Positions 21,369-28,493 of a stretch of DNA of 35,358 bases are shown in pieces. The stretch lies in IMG/VR virus record IMGVR_UViG_3300029812_000111, positions 1 to 35,358 of that record; one strand, given 5' to 3'. The notes beneath the pieces were generated by a model. That model saw only the letters and a program-made list of their open reading frames with translations. It did no database searches and had not been told where the DNA came from. The position numbers were made by a program, and so were the translations under genes. This stretch comes from a virus. Every line of letters starts with the position of its first letter. Within the stretch, counting starts at the first letter, position 1.

Positions 21369-23359
21369 ATAATATAACAATAACAGAAAAACAAATCAAT
21401 TATCTTGAGGATGTGGTTTATAACGGATTACAGCCTGCCGGAATTGCTATCGGTGGCGGTGGCGGGGATACTTCCGGTTTGTATTATTCAAAAGTACAGC
21501 TCGATGGCGGACAGTTGGATAATCGGTATTATACTGAAACAGAGATAGGTACTCTTTTCTATACTAAAACTCAATTGAATGCCGGACAACTAAACAATCT
21601 TTATTACACAGAAACAGAACTTAATAATGGACAACTGGATAACCGATATTATACAGAAACAGAAATAAATACCTGGAGAGCCGAAGTAACTCAGACTGAA
21701 ATGGGTTATTTGCATGGGGTGGCTTCAGATGTTCAAACACAAATCACAGCAAGGGTAATTATCGGAGCAGATGCAGCAAATGATCGGTTAGCTACGTGGA
21801 CTGGTGCAACTACGATAAAAGGTGAACCAAATCTTACTTTTGATGATATTGTTTTAACGAATAAAAAAGCTTATTATAGACAATATTCAACAGAAGCAGG
21901 AAAAGAAGATTGGAGATTTACATTATATAATGCTAATGCTAATTTAGCACAGATTTATAATTATGATGAGGGTGAAACTGCTTATCGAAATATGGTTTTA
22001 GGTAATGGTACAGATTTCCTTTATTTAGATTTGGCAAATACAAGAATTGGCGTAAATAGAAATGATCCTGCATATACTTTTGATATAAATGGAACTGGAA
22101 GATTTGTTAATAATTTGTATGGAGATGCGAATGTTCAACATAAAGATTTCACAACTGGATTTCAGGGCACAAACTGGCAAATAACTGATGCAGGAAACGG
22201 TGAACTTAATAATTTGTTAGTAAGGGGTGGATTGACGGTTTATGAATTAATTCTTAACAGGCTTCACTATCAATGTGGTGGATTAATTATCGGAGCAGGT
22301 GGTGGAAAAATAAAAACAATTCATGTTGCAACACAGGGATCGGAACAATTGGAATTTGAGGATCCGGCAGGAAATAGTATTTTGCCTTTCACAGTTGGAG
22401 CAATAGTGATGATTCAGGACTTTGATTTGAACCGGACAACAGTTGTTAAGAAAATAGTCAGACAGATTGCTTCAATATTAGGACAGGTACTTACTTTGAC
22501 AACTACGGCAGGATGGCTAATTGGTGATGATGTAGGGGCATTTGCTTATGGTGATGAAATTCTGGCAATCGGACATGTATCTAATACTGCTTTGGATGCA
22601 AGTATTTATTTTAGTGCGACAGATTCAGATAATCCTTTTTGTAGAGTATTTGATGGAGTGGATTCATACGCAAAATGGAGTTTAGGAGATAAAACTACAA
22701 TAAAAGTGCAGTGGGGTAATCTTGCGAGTTTGGCTAATTATGATATTATAGATGCAACACCCGGATATGGATTTTATTGTCCGGGAAATTTATATTTAGG
22801 AAAAACAGGGAATAGTATGGTTTGGGATGGAACGGATTTGGCAATTCAAGGAACTATTAGAACATCAATGGCTGGTGGGAATGAAGGTATTAAAATATAC
22901 ATGAATCAAATTTGGGAAAATGAATATAATAATGATCTGGGAGTAATTTATATAAATTATCATGGTTACGATGCCGGAATTACAAAATTCAGAAGTACAA
23001 TTATAGGGGATGGGAAAAATGCTCCTTTGGCGGAATTTAATGGTTATGAAAATAAAGTTAAAAATTATGCAAAAACTGAATTTCATAAAGGTATAGTTCC
23101 TATTAATAAAATTCATGGTGCAAATGTTACACTTAATACAATTTTTAATGCTCTTGCTCCTACAATTCCAAACATAAATGATGAAATGATGTTGAATGGA
23201 AGCTACGAACATAATGGAGTTAATATGATTTTCAGTTATGCAAAAAGGACAGGTACAACTACTATTAATACGTATTATGTTTCAACATCTGGTTATGCAA
23301 GCGTTTTGGTTATAACTGACGGTTCTGCGGAAACTCTGGATGCTATTTCAATAGCATAG
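21365..23359 (+). CDS. Tail fibre / receptor-binding protein with internal repeats, 664 aa
   Basis: After an N-terminal attachment segment and a glycine run (IGGGGGDTSG) there is a repeated stalk: YYSKVQLDGGQLDN, FYTKTQLNAGQLNN and YYTETELNNGQLDN, interleaved with RYYTETEIGTL and RYYTETEIN. Such YYTxxxL--GQL-N units are typical of trimeric fibre shafts. The middle has a strand-rich region with YTFDINGTGRF-like fold elements, and the C-terminal 200 residues are probably the receptor-binding tip. There is no intramolecular chaperone SND or KD motif that I recognise at the end. It is the last gene of the late operon before a bidirectional terminator. Confidence 0.8.
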   Translation: MNNITITEKQINYLEDVVYNGLQPAGIAIGGGGGDTSGLYYSKVQLDGGQLDNRYYTETEIGTLFYTKTQLNAGQLNNLYYTETELNNGQLDNRYYTETEINTWRAEVTQTEMGYLHGVASDVQTQITARVIIGADAANDRLATWTGATTIKGEPNLTFDDIVLTNKKAYYRQYSTEAGKEDWRFTLYNANANLAQIYNYDEGETAYRNMVLGNGTDFLYLDLANTRIGVNRNDPAYTFDINGTGRFVNNLYGDANVQHKDFTTGFQGTNWQITDAGNGELNNLLVRGGLTVYELILNRLHYQCGGLIIGAGGGKIKTIHVATQGSEQLEFEDPAGNSILPFTVGAIVMIQDFDLNRTTVVKKIVRQIASILGQVLTLTTTAGWLIGDDVGAFAYGDEILAIGHVSNTALDASIYFSATDSDNPFCRVFDGVDSYAKWSLGDKTTIKVQWGNLASLANYDIIDATPGYGFYCPGNLYLGKTGNSMVWDGTDLAIQGTIRTSMAGGNEGIKIYMNQIWENEYNNDLGVIYINYHGYDAGITKFRSTIIGDGKNAPLAEFNGYENKVKNYAKTEFHKGIVPINKIHGANVTLNTIFNALAPTIPNINDEMMLNGSYEHNGVNMIFSYAKRTGTTTINTYYVSTSGYASVLVITDGSAETLDAISIA

Positions 23360-23409
23360 TAATATTGATTATGATAGCTGCAATAAATTGGAAGCTCAAA
23401 AGAATTGAA

Positions 23410-23445
23410 AAATCAAATATTATTAGTTTTTAAAATATTTGATTT
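23410..23445. terminator. Bidirectional terminator between the tail fibre and the minus-strand genes
   Basis: AAATCAAATATT (23410-23421) is perfectly complementary to AATATTTGATTT (23434-23445), a 12-bp stem around ATTAGTTTTTAA. Runs of T flank the loop on both strands. It would end rightward transcription from the tail genes and leftward transcription from the minus-strand pair. The stop of the 31-codon minus-strand gene lies within it. Confidence 0.65.
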
Positions 23446-23525
23446 ATGGCAATAATTATTGCTACAAATATCATTATGATATAACACGCTAAAATGTAAT
23501 CTGTTTTTTCTAATAACTTTTTCAT
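23430..23525 (-). CDS. 31-aa membrane peptide, minus strand
   Basis: A short reading frame MKKLLEKTDYILACYIIMIF followed by VAIIIAINQIF. It is a single predicted transmembrane helix after a basic start. It begins with the same bases, including upstream context, as the lipoprotein gene behind it (a 23-of-24-base repeat), and it ends inside the bidirectional terminator, both of which favour a real gene. It lies on the opposite strand to everything around it. No function is known; small membrane peptides next to lipoproteins in phages may act in superinfection exclusion. Confidence 0.5.
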   Translation of the reverse strand: MKKLLEKTDYILACYIIMIFVAIIIAINQIF

Positions 23526-23833
23526 AATTTTTGGTTTTAGTTTTTACAATAATATTTAATACTAAATGAATTCGGCTGATTAATATATACCCTAAAGAAA
23601 AATATCGAATCTGAATTAAAGAAAATTGTTGTATCTAAATTATGATTATTCAGATTGTCTATTTCAAGATAGAAATTTAAACTATCTGTTCCGATTTTAG
23701 AAACCGGAAAATTAGTTGTCCATCCGTCGCTGAATGAAAATGTAACTATATCAGATTTGATTTCCTTTTTTTCACACCCTGCAAATAAGAAAAATACGAA
23801 TATTAATGTTAATAACTTTTTCATAATTTTTGA
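23511..23833 (-). repeat. 24-base direct repeat covering both minus-strand starts
   Basis: The block TAATAACTTTTTCATAATTTTTG occurs at 23511-23533 and again at 23810-23832, with similar AT-rich flanks. Read on the minus strand it gives CAAAAATTATG-AAAAAGTTATTA, that is, the leader, start codon and first codons of each minus-strand gene. Two genes with the same start block suggest duplication of the 5' end, either by recombination or by shared translational control. Confidence 0.6.
23537..23824 (-). CDS. Lipoprotein, 95 aa, minus strand
   Basis: The N-terminus has a lipoprotein signal: MKKLLTLIFVFFLFAGC with the lipobox LFAGC and Cys17 as the lipidated residue. The mature part begins EKKEIKSD and is beta-rich and polar (IVTFSFSDGWTTNFPVSKIG, LNFYLEIDNLNNHNLDTTIF), a size and composition similar to phage immunity or moron lipoproteins such as Cor or Llp in other systems, although no homology is claimed. 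It is encoded on the strand opposite all other large genes and is followed by the 31-aa membrane peptide. The export signal means it reaches the envelope of the host. Confidence 0.7.
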   Translation of the reverse strand: MKKLLTLIFVFFLFAGCEKKEIKSDIVTFSFSDGWTTNFPVSKIGTDSLNFYLEIDNLNNHNLDTTIFFNSDSIFFFRVYINQPNSFSIKYYCKN

Positions 23834-23888
23834 TTTTTAGTTTAATAAATATAATATGTAATACAAATCTTAATAGGGAAATAGGTAT

Positions 23889-24108
23889 TTGTTAAATGCT
23901 TTAAAAGAAAGAAAAAAGAAAAAAGAAAAAAGGACAAAAAAGAAAAAAGAAAGAAAAAGCACAGACGAAAAAGAACTTACACCTGATCGAATCACAGGCT
24001 CTCTCAACTGGACGCTGGACGGCAAAAAAAAACCGACAAGCTGCCCATCACTTCAGCTCCTCGGCTTTAATAGAAAAGAACTATCTTTATATTGTTTAAA
24101 GTGATGGG
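23889..24108 (+). ncRNA. Non-coding, lysine-codon-rich stretch ending in a long-range hairpin
   Basis: No ATG-started frame of note is present; a 71-codon frame exists only from a TTG and would be mostly Lys/Glu from A/G-rich sequence, so I do not call it a gene. CCCATCACTT (24044-24053) is perfectly complementary to AAGTGATGGG (24099-24108). The left arm is also the loop of a competing hairpin AGCTG (24040-24044)/CAGCT (24054-24058). CGG/CCG arms flank a run of nine A near 24030. Two mutually exclusive structures are a regulatory RNA hallmark. Non-coding from about 23825 to 24197. Confidence 0.4.
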
Positions 24109-24197
24109 AACAACTGATATATCAAAGAACACAACAAAGGTAATAATTATTTTCCATAATCCAAATATTTTCACTATTTTTATAAAAAATTTTCAGG

Positions 24198-24365
24198 ATG
24201 GATGTCACCGGCATAGTAGAAACAGTAAATGTCATCGGTATAGTAAAGACAATAAATGTCATCGGTGAAATAACTTATGTCGGTCCCCCTTTAATCGGTA
24301 TAAAAGCCAAGACCGGTAAATTTATTCTAACAAAAGACGGTAAAAAAATTAAAACAAAACAATAA
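24198..24365 (+). CDS. Small beta-repeat protein, 55 aa
   Basis: The frame has an in-phase repeat of nine codons: VTGIVETVN, VIGIVKTIN, VIGEITYVG, built on a 27-base DNA repeat (AATGTCATCGGTATAGTA-type unit). The protein ends KTGKFILTKDGKKIKTKQ. Regular V-GIV-T- spacing suggests a beta-solenoid-like or stacked strand element. The TAA shares its last base with the start of the following signal-peptide gene (TAATG), which supports the frame and links it to that fibre-like protein. Possibly a small tail-tip or fibre accessory. Confidence 0.65.
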   Translation: MDVTGIVETVNVIGIVKTINVIGEITYVGPPLIGIKAKTGKFILTKDGKKIKTKQ

Positions 24366-25510
24366 TGAAAAAATTATTATTATTGATTTTCGTAATTATA
24401 TCCTGGCAGGCGTACTCGCAGAAGATCGAAGACCTGCCACGTGCAACAACGAGCACCGGGACCGATCTGATTATAGTGGATCAGGCGGATTCCACACGGG
24501 CAATAGCTAAGGATAATTTATATTCAGGTGATACATTGGATATTGATTATATTACAGTTGATACATTAGATGTTAATTATATTGAAGTAAATAGTAGAAT
24601 AATCATTGATCCTGATATTACAAGTTCAGCAATTAAACCAAGTTTGGGATTTGGAGATGGTAATGATGGATTTTTTCAATTCTTTAATAATTGGATAAGT
24701 ATTACTATTAATGGACTTAATACTTTTAATTTTGATGCATCCAAATTTAAATCTGCAACGACATATGGGGCTGTATTATTTAATGAAGCAGCAACTTCAA
24801 CAAATCCAACTTTAAGCCCAAGTAGGGCTGATGAAGTTACAGGATTAGGTTGGGCAGGAAACGATTCCCTTTCCCTCATAGCAGGTGGAATTGAAGGAAT
24901 ACGAATAGCAGAAGGTGATGGGAATATAAAAGTAACGGTAACCGATACATTACAAGTGAATGGGACGATTAACGGTTATCAGACAGACGGTATAACCCCA
25001 CTTTATTATCATGAATATAATATTTCAGCATTTGAAACCGCAACAGGAGCAAGTGGGGCAACCCTAACAGCTCCAAATGCAAACACAATCGGTGGATATC
25101 AATTAGATGCAGTCGGAGAACAACTATATTATACAACACATATTGAAAATGACTGGGATGGAGCATCAGATGTTATTATTGAAATCAATTGGGAAATAAA
25201 TGAAGCAACGGCGGCGGATGGAACGGTAGATTTGAAATTGATTTGTTATTACAAAGGCAATCATGAAGCTACAAATAAAACTCAAACAGTAGAAGTAGCA
25301 CATCCCATAACGGGCAATAAAGCTCAGTATACACAACATCTGACAACTTTCGTTATTAACTGGGATGAAGCTGAAAATGTTATTGAAATAAACGATATTT
25401 TTGGATTTATCTTGAATCTTGAAACAGATACTTCGGAATGTGATGATATAATTGTCAATTATGTTGAAATAAAATACCAGACAACAAAACCGGCACTTGA
25501 AACTTATTAA
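24365..25510 (+). CDS. Fibre-like protein with Sec signal peptide, 381 aa
   Basis: The first 18 residues are a signal peptide (MKKLLLLIFVIISWQAYS before QK). What follows, KIEDLPRATTSTGTDLIIVD then QADSTRAIAKDNLYSGD, is the opening typical of tail fibre or baseplate proteins (I-DLP-A----G-D-L---Q). The middle has a beta-rich repeat-like section (TLDIDYITVDTLDVNYIEVN) and the C-terminus (from about 215) a jelly-roll-like strand pattern. Thus a phage receptor-binding-type protein carries an export signal. It is unclear whether it is a virion component or a secreted decoy; this is the third such case in the window. Confidence 0.65.
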   Translation: MKKLLLLIFVIISWQAYSQKIEDLPRATTSTGTDLIIVDQADSTRAIAKDNLYSGDTLDIDYITVDTLDVNYIEVNSRIIIDPDITSSAIKPSLGFGDGNDGFFQFFNNWISITINGLNTFNFDASKFKSATTYGAVLFNEAATSTNPTLSPSRADEVTGLGWAGNDSLSLIAGGIEGIRIAEGDGNIKVTVTDTLQVNGTINGYQTDGITPLYYHEYNISAFETATGASGATLTAPNANTIGGYQLDAVGEQLYYTTHIENDWDGASDVIIEINWEINEATAADGTVDLKLICYYKGNHEATNKTQTVEVAHPITGNKAQYTQHLTTFVINWDEAENVIEINDIFGFILNLETDTSECDDIIVNYVEIKYQTTKPALETY

Positions 25511-25512
25511 AG

Positions 25513-26070
25513 ATGAACAAGAAAAAATGTTCTAAGTGTGGAGAGGAAAAATTTGTCGAGGAATTTCATAAGGATAAAAGAGCCAAAAGTGGGTTTTGTT
25601 CTGCATGTAAGAAATGTTGTGATGAATATAAAAAGAAATGGCGAAAAAATAATCCAGAGAAAGCTAAAGAATCTTATAAAAAATGGGTAAAAAATAATCT
25701 TGAAAAAAATAGAAAATATCATAAAGAATATCAACAAAAAAAAAGAAGAAATGATTCTGTTTTTAGATTAAATTATAATATAAAATGTGCTATTTCCAGA
25801 TCATTAAAAGGTAATAAAAACGGAAATCACTGGGAGAATCTGGTAAATTTTACACTTGAAGATTTAAAACAACATTTAGAAGCACAATTTAAAGATGGAA
25901 TGACTTGGGAAAATTACGGTAAATGGCATATAGATCATCGGATACCCATTTCACTTTTTAATATAATATCCGTAAAGTGTAAAGGATTTAAAAAAGCATG
26001 GGAATTATCAAATTTGCAACCTCTTTGGGCAAGGGAAAATATATCAAAAAACAATAAATTATTTTGTTAA
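25513..26070 (+). CDS. HNH endonuclease with N-terminal zinc ribbon
   Basis: 185 aa. Residues 6-35 form a zinc ribbon (KCSKCGEEKFVEEFHKDKRA, then CSACKKC). A long basic region follows (40-100). The HNH core has WENYGKWHIDHRIPISLFN at 132-150, with the metal-binding histidine in HIDH, and NLQPLWARENISKNNK at 167-182, the final N-K motif. Enzymes of this type are free-standing homing endonucleases of phages and act on a conserved DNA site. It lies two bases after the fibre-like gene. Its ribbon resembles that of the GIY-YIG protein at 28583 although the nuclease domains differ. Confidence 0.82.
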   Translation: MNKKKCSKCGEEKFVEEFHKDKRAKSGFCSACKKCCDEYKKKWRKNNPEKAKESYKKWVKNNLEKNRKYHKEYQQKKRRNDSVFRLNYNIKCAISRSLKGNKNGNHWENLVNFTLEDLKQHLEAQFKDGMTWENYGKWHIDHRIPISLFNIISVKCKGFKKAWELSNLQPLWARENISKNNKLFC

Positions 26071-26084
26071 AAATATTAGAAATC

Positions 26085-26396
26085 ATGGGGGTAAATAATC
26101 TTGAAATATATAAAGACAAAGTAAAAACAATACAATGTACGGTAGTAGGGCTTTCGTCTTTAGAGGGATTTATTGCTAAATTAATCGCAAAAAAAGAGGC
26201 GAATGAAGATTCGGCTGTAATAATAGAAAGCGAAGGATCAATTTCAGAACTTGTTATAACCTTTGATTTGACAGCGACACTTACGGATGTCGATCCTTAC
26301 GAATATGTTTATTATATTATCCTTGACGATGAAGCTGAAGAACCTGAAAGACATACAATTATTGAAGATATTTTAAAAATTAAATATAGCCCGTAA
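26085..26396 (+). CDS. BppU-like baseplate protein (N-terminal domain fold)
   Basis: 103 aa. The ATG was chosen in the AATC-ATG context; an earlier TTG would lie inside the HNH gene. The pattern DKVKTIQCTVVGLSSLEGFI, KLIAKKEANEDSAVIIES, EGSISELVITFDLTATLTDV and DPYEYVYYIILDDE-like strands matches the BppU or DUF2479 beta-sandwich module that attaches receptor-binding proteins at baseplates. Assigned by pattern and by its place after fibre genes. It probably connects a fibre or adhesin to the tail tip. Confidence 0.6.
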   Translation: MGVNNLEIYKDKVKTIQCTVVGLSSLEGFIAKLIAKKEANEDSAVIIESEGSISELVITFDLTATLTDVDPYEYVYYIILDDEAEEPERHTIIEDILKIKYSP

Positions 26397-26400
26397 AATC

Positions 26401-26775
26401 ATGAAAATAAATTTGAAACAGAATATCCTTGGTATTGATGATAAGCCAATTATCAGCACTCAAACGAACCTGCCAAGAACTTTGAAAAGTGTCATTATCG
26501 GAGCATTATTGTTTCCAAAAGGACGTCGCAATCCACAGACCGGTGCAATAGAACAGCCGGAAGACACTGATAAAGAAAAATTTGAAAAGTATGAACTTTA
26601 CAAAAGAGTGAAAGCTGTTAATATTGATGTGAAAAATGCAGATACAACAATTGAACTTACAGCTGAGGAGATAAGTAAAATTAAAAAACTGATTCATGAA
26701 ATTGAACAACAGCTTGTCATGGGACAATGCTGGGAAAAATTAGAGGGGAAAGATAATTTACATGTTTTGAAATAA
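26401..26775 (+). CDS. Conserved hypothetical phage protein, 124 aa
   Basis: Starts four bases after the BppU-like gene. It has an N-terminal strand block (INLKQNILGIDDKPIISTQT), a middle with GRRNPQTGAIEQPEDTDKEK and a helical acidic C-terminus (LTAEEISKIKKLIHEIEQQL). Similar unnamed proteins are found near the ends of tail modules in Bacteroidetes phages, in my recollection; the fold and function are unknown. It is the last gene before the lysis cassette. Confidence 0.55.
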   Translation: MKINLKQNILGIDDKPIISTQTNLPRTLKSVIIGALLFPKGRRNPQTGAIEQPEDTDKEKFEKYELYKRVKAVNIDVKNADTTIELTAEEISKIKKLIHEIEQQLVMGQCWEKLEGKDNLHVLK

Positions 26776-26790
26776 ATAAAATTAATAATC

Positions 26791-27078
26791 TTGAAAAACG
26801 AAGAACTCAAAGAATTAATTAATCTGCATACTAAAGTTATCAGAGCAGAAATTAAAGCATCCGGAGATATTACTAATCTTTGCATAGATTCGTTATCAAA
26901 AAAATTCGATGATAATCACAAAATTCTCGATCAGGTAAAAAAGGAAACAACATTTGTAAGATTGATGTATAATCATCCTAAGAAGACTTTATTTGTAGCT
27001 ATATTAATAGTTTTCGGATTCGTATTTTTATTGAATAATATTGAGCTTAGGGATCTACTGTTCTTTTTGAAAAGATAA
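26791..27078 (+). CDS. Coiled-coil protein with C-terminal membrane helix, TTG start
   Basis: 95 aa. No ATG is available before residue 59, and the frame is open from a TTG only 15 bases after the upstream stop, so TTG is the likely start. Residues 1-55 are a charged coiled coil (KNEELKELINLHTKVIRAEI), and 66-82 a transmembrane helix (TLFVAILIVFGFVFLLN), leaving a short tail with KR. This architecture, an N-cytoplasmic coil anchored by a C-terminal helix, recurs upstream of holins in other phages, where an antiholin or membrane-assembly role is possible. It is the first gene of a tightly packed lysis cassette. Confidence 0.6.
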   Translation: MKNEELKELINLHTKVIRAEIKASGDITNLCIDSLSKKFDDNHKILDQVKKETTFVRLMYNHPKKTLFVAILIVFGFVFLLNNIELRDLLFFLKR

Positions 27079-27080
27079 TC

Positions 27081-27212
27081 ATGGGAATATCTAAGAAAAA
27101 ATCCGATGGTGCTAAAAAGATTGGACGCAATAAACGTTCAAAAGATCAGGCTCTTTCAATGTATGTGAGAGGAAAAATTACTTTTGAACAATATCAAAAT
27201 AAAATCAAATAA
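27081..27212 (+). CDS. 43-aa basic protein of the lysis region
   Basis: The stop of the previous gene is TAA, followed by TC and this ATG. The peptide reads GISKKKSDGAKKIGRNKRSK, then DQALSMYVRGKITFEQYQNK. The KKIGRNKRS-D---YV--KIT-EQYQNKI pattern is one I have seen repeated as a very small protein next to holins in Bacteroidetes phages. Strongly positive, no transmembrane segment. It may be a nucleic-acid- or membrane-surface-binding peptide; no function known. Confidence 0.6.
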   Translation: MGISKKKSDGAKKIGRNKRSKDQALSMYVRGKITFEQYQNKIK

Positions 27213-27214
27213 TC

Positions 27215-27427
27215 ATGGAAAAATGGAGATGGAATTTTTCGACAATTGAGATTAACTTAACATTTTCTAAAATTGTGGCAGTCTTGATCTTGGCTTGTGC
27301 TGTTTATCTGGATATAAAGAACGGTGGGATCTCTGCTTTTATGTTTTCCGTTCCTTTTATTGTGATTTTGGTCACCGGGAAACAGGCAATAGACTGGGGC
27401 AAACAGGTTGCCGATTCTAAAAAATAA
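27215..27427 (+). CDS. Holin-like two-helix membrane protein
   Basis: 70 aa. Two transmembrane helices are predicted at about 18-34 (FSKIVAVLILACAVYLD) and 40-58 (SAFMFSVPFIVILVTGKQ), separated by a short polar loop (IKNGG), with a charged C-terminus (WGKQVADSKK). Size, topology and position directly before the endolysin fit a class II holin. It would permeabilise the inner membrane at a set time. Start is in TAATCATG context, two bases after the previous stop. Confidence 0.75.
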   Translation: MEKWRWNFSTIEINLTFSKIVAVLILACAVYLDIKNGGISAFMFSVPFIVILVTGKQAIDWGKQVADSKK

Positions 27428-27431
27428 AATA

Positions 27432-27935
27432 ATGTCTGAGCTTTTTAAGATTTGTGTTATTCAACTTCTTAATAATGAAGGCGGATTTCAGGCAGATCCT
27501 AAAGATCGAGGTAATTGGCGGGGAAATAAATTAATCGGAACAAAATTTGGGATTTCTGCAAGAGCTTTTCCTGATGTGGATATAGTTAGGCTTACAATAG
27601 ATGGAGCTAAAGATATTTATTATAGATATTTTTGGGAAAGATTGAATCTGGAAGGAATAAATAATCCTGAAATTGTATTTCAGATTTTTGATTTTGCAGT
27701 TAATTCCGGGAAAGGATTAGCTAAAAGAAAAGCTCAAAGATTGGCGAAAGTAAAACCAGATGGGATTATCGGAAATATTACAACAAAAGCAATCAATAAT
27801 TATTGTGGCAATTTCTTAAAAGATTATAAACATACCCGGAAAATTTATTATGAATATTTGGCTGATAAATATCCTGAAAGATACAAATGGGCTTTGAATG
27901 GTTGGTTAAAAAGGATTGAAACTAAATTATTTTAA
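27432..27935 (+). CDS. Endolysin, GH108 N-acetylmuramidase
   Basis: 167 aa from the chosen ATG, which lies just after the holin-like gene; an earlier in-frame ATG at 27408 lies inside that gene. The N-terminus NNEGGFQADPKDRGNWRGNK then GTKFGISARAF is the GH108 signature, with E16 as the likely catalytic acid. A putative peptidoglycan-binding domain (PG_binding_3-like) follows from residue 80 with FDFAVNSGKGLAKRKAQRLA and KVKPDGIIGNITTKAIN. It hydrolyses the glycan backbone of peptidoglycan and is released by the holin. No signal peptide, consistent with holin dependence. Confidence 0.88.
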   Translation: MSELFKICVIQLLNNEGGFQADPKDRGNWRGNKLIGTKFGISARAFPDVDIVRLTIDGAKDIYYRYFWERLNLEGINNPEIVFQIFDFAVNSGKGLAKRKAQRLAKVKPDGIIGNITTKAINNYCGNFLKDYKHTRKIYYEYLADKYPERYKWALNGWLKRIETKLF

Positions 27936-27936
27936 T

Positions 27937-28473
27937 ATGAAAAATTTAATTATTATTCTAATTTGCCTGCTTCTCACTTCATGTATGACAGTGAAAAGAA
28001 TTGAGAAAAATTGTGATTTGTTTGAGAAAATTTGTTTGACTGATAGTAAGGACACGGTATTTATAACAAAAGAAACTGAAACAACTTACAGGGATACTGT
28101 TGTCGATTACCAAATCAAAAGAGACACCATTTTTAAGGAAACACCTATCATATTTTTTAAAAAAGAAATGATAAATTCTCCCATTTCGCATCTTGAGGTT
28201 GGATTAGCCAAATCGGATGCCTGGATTGAATCAAATATACTTAAGCACTTTTTACAGTCAGGAGATACAATACTCCAAATAAAATTAAACGATGCCCTAC
28301 GTAATATTAAAGTGCTTCATACAAGGTTAGAAAAGAAACAAAGTATTATCACTATAAAAGAAAATACAAAATTTGCTGGATTTGCAATAAAATGGTTTAT
28401 GGGATCATTAATTATTATTGCTTTGGGATTAACTATTTTAATTTTAAAATTCAGCAAATGGTTGGTATTTTAA
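27937..28473 (+). CDS. Unimolecular spanin candidate
   Basis: 178 aa. The N-terminus MKNLIIILICLLLTSC is a lipoprotein signal with lipobox LTSC and Cys16 as the lipid anchor for the outer membrane. The C-terminal 27 residues hold a transmembrane helix (FAGFAIKWFMGSLIIIALG) that would sit in the inner membrane, and the middle (about 125 residues) is a strand/coil periplasmic linker (ETETTYRDTVVDYQIKRDTI). This is exactly the architecture of u-spanins such as T1 gp11. It would fuse inner and outer membranes after the endolysin clears peptidoglycan. Starts one base after the endolysin stop; the longer alternative overlaps that gene. Confidence 0.75.
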   Translation: MKNLIIILICLLLTSCMTVKRIEKNCDLFEKICLTDSKDTVFITKETETTYRDTVVDYQIKRDTIFKETPIIFFKKEMINSPISHLEVGLAKSDAWIESNILKHFLQSGDTILQIKLNDALRNIKVLHTRLEKKQSIITIKENTKFAGFAIKWFMGSLIIIALGLTILILKFSKWLVF

Positions 28474-28485
28474 AATAATTTTTTG

Positions 28486-28493
28486 TATCTTTG
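28486..28493 (+). promoter_or_regulatory. TTGG-N20-TATCTTTG promoter
   Basis: TATCTTTG matches the TAnnTTTG -7 consensus, and TTGG (28462-28465) lies 20 bases upstream, close to the TTTG element at the -33 position. The upstream element falls inside the end of the spanin gene. The transcript would begin within the hairpin unit that follows. Confidence 0.55.

Noticed and set aside
23889-24104. 71-codon lysine-rich frame after the antisense lipoprotein
   Set aside because: It needs a TTG start, is almost entirely A/G-derived Lys/Glu in its first part and overlaps a perfect long-range hairpin.
23889-24200. A possible diversity-generating retroelement next to the fibre genes
   Set aside because: No reverse transcriptase gene and no pair of near-identical template and variable repeats was found.
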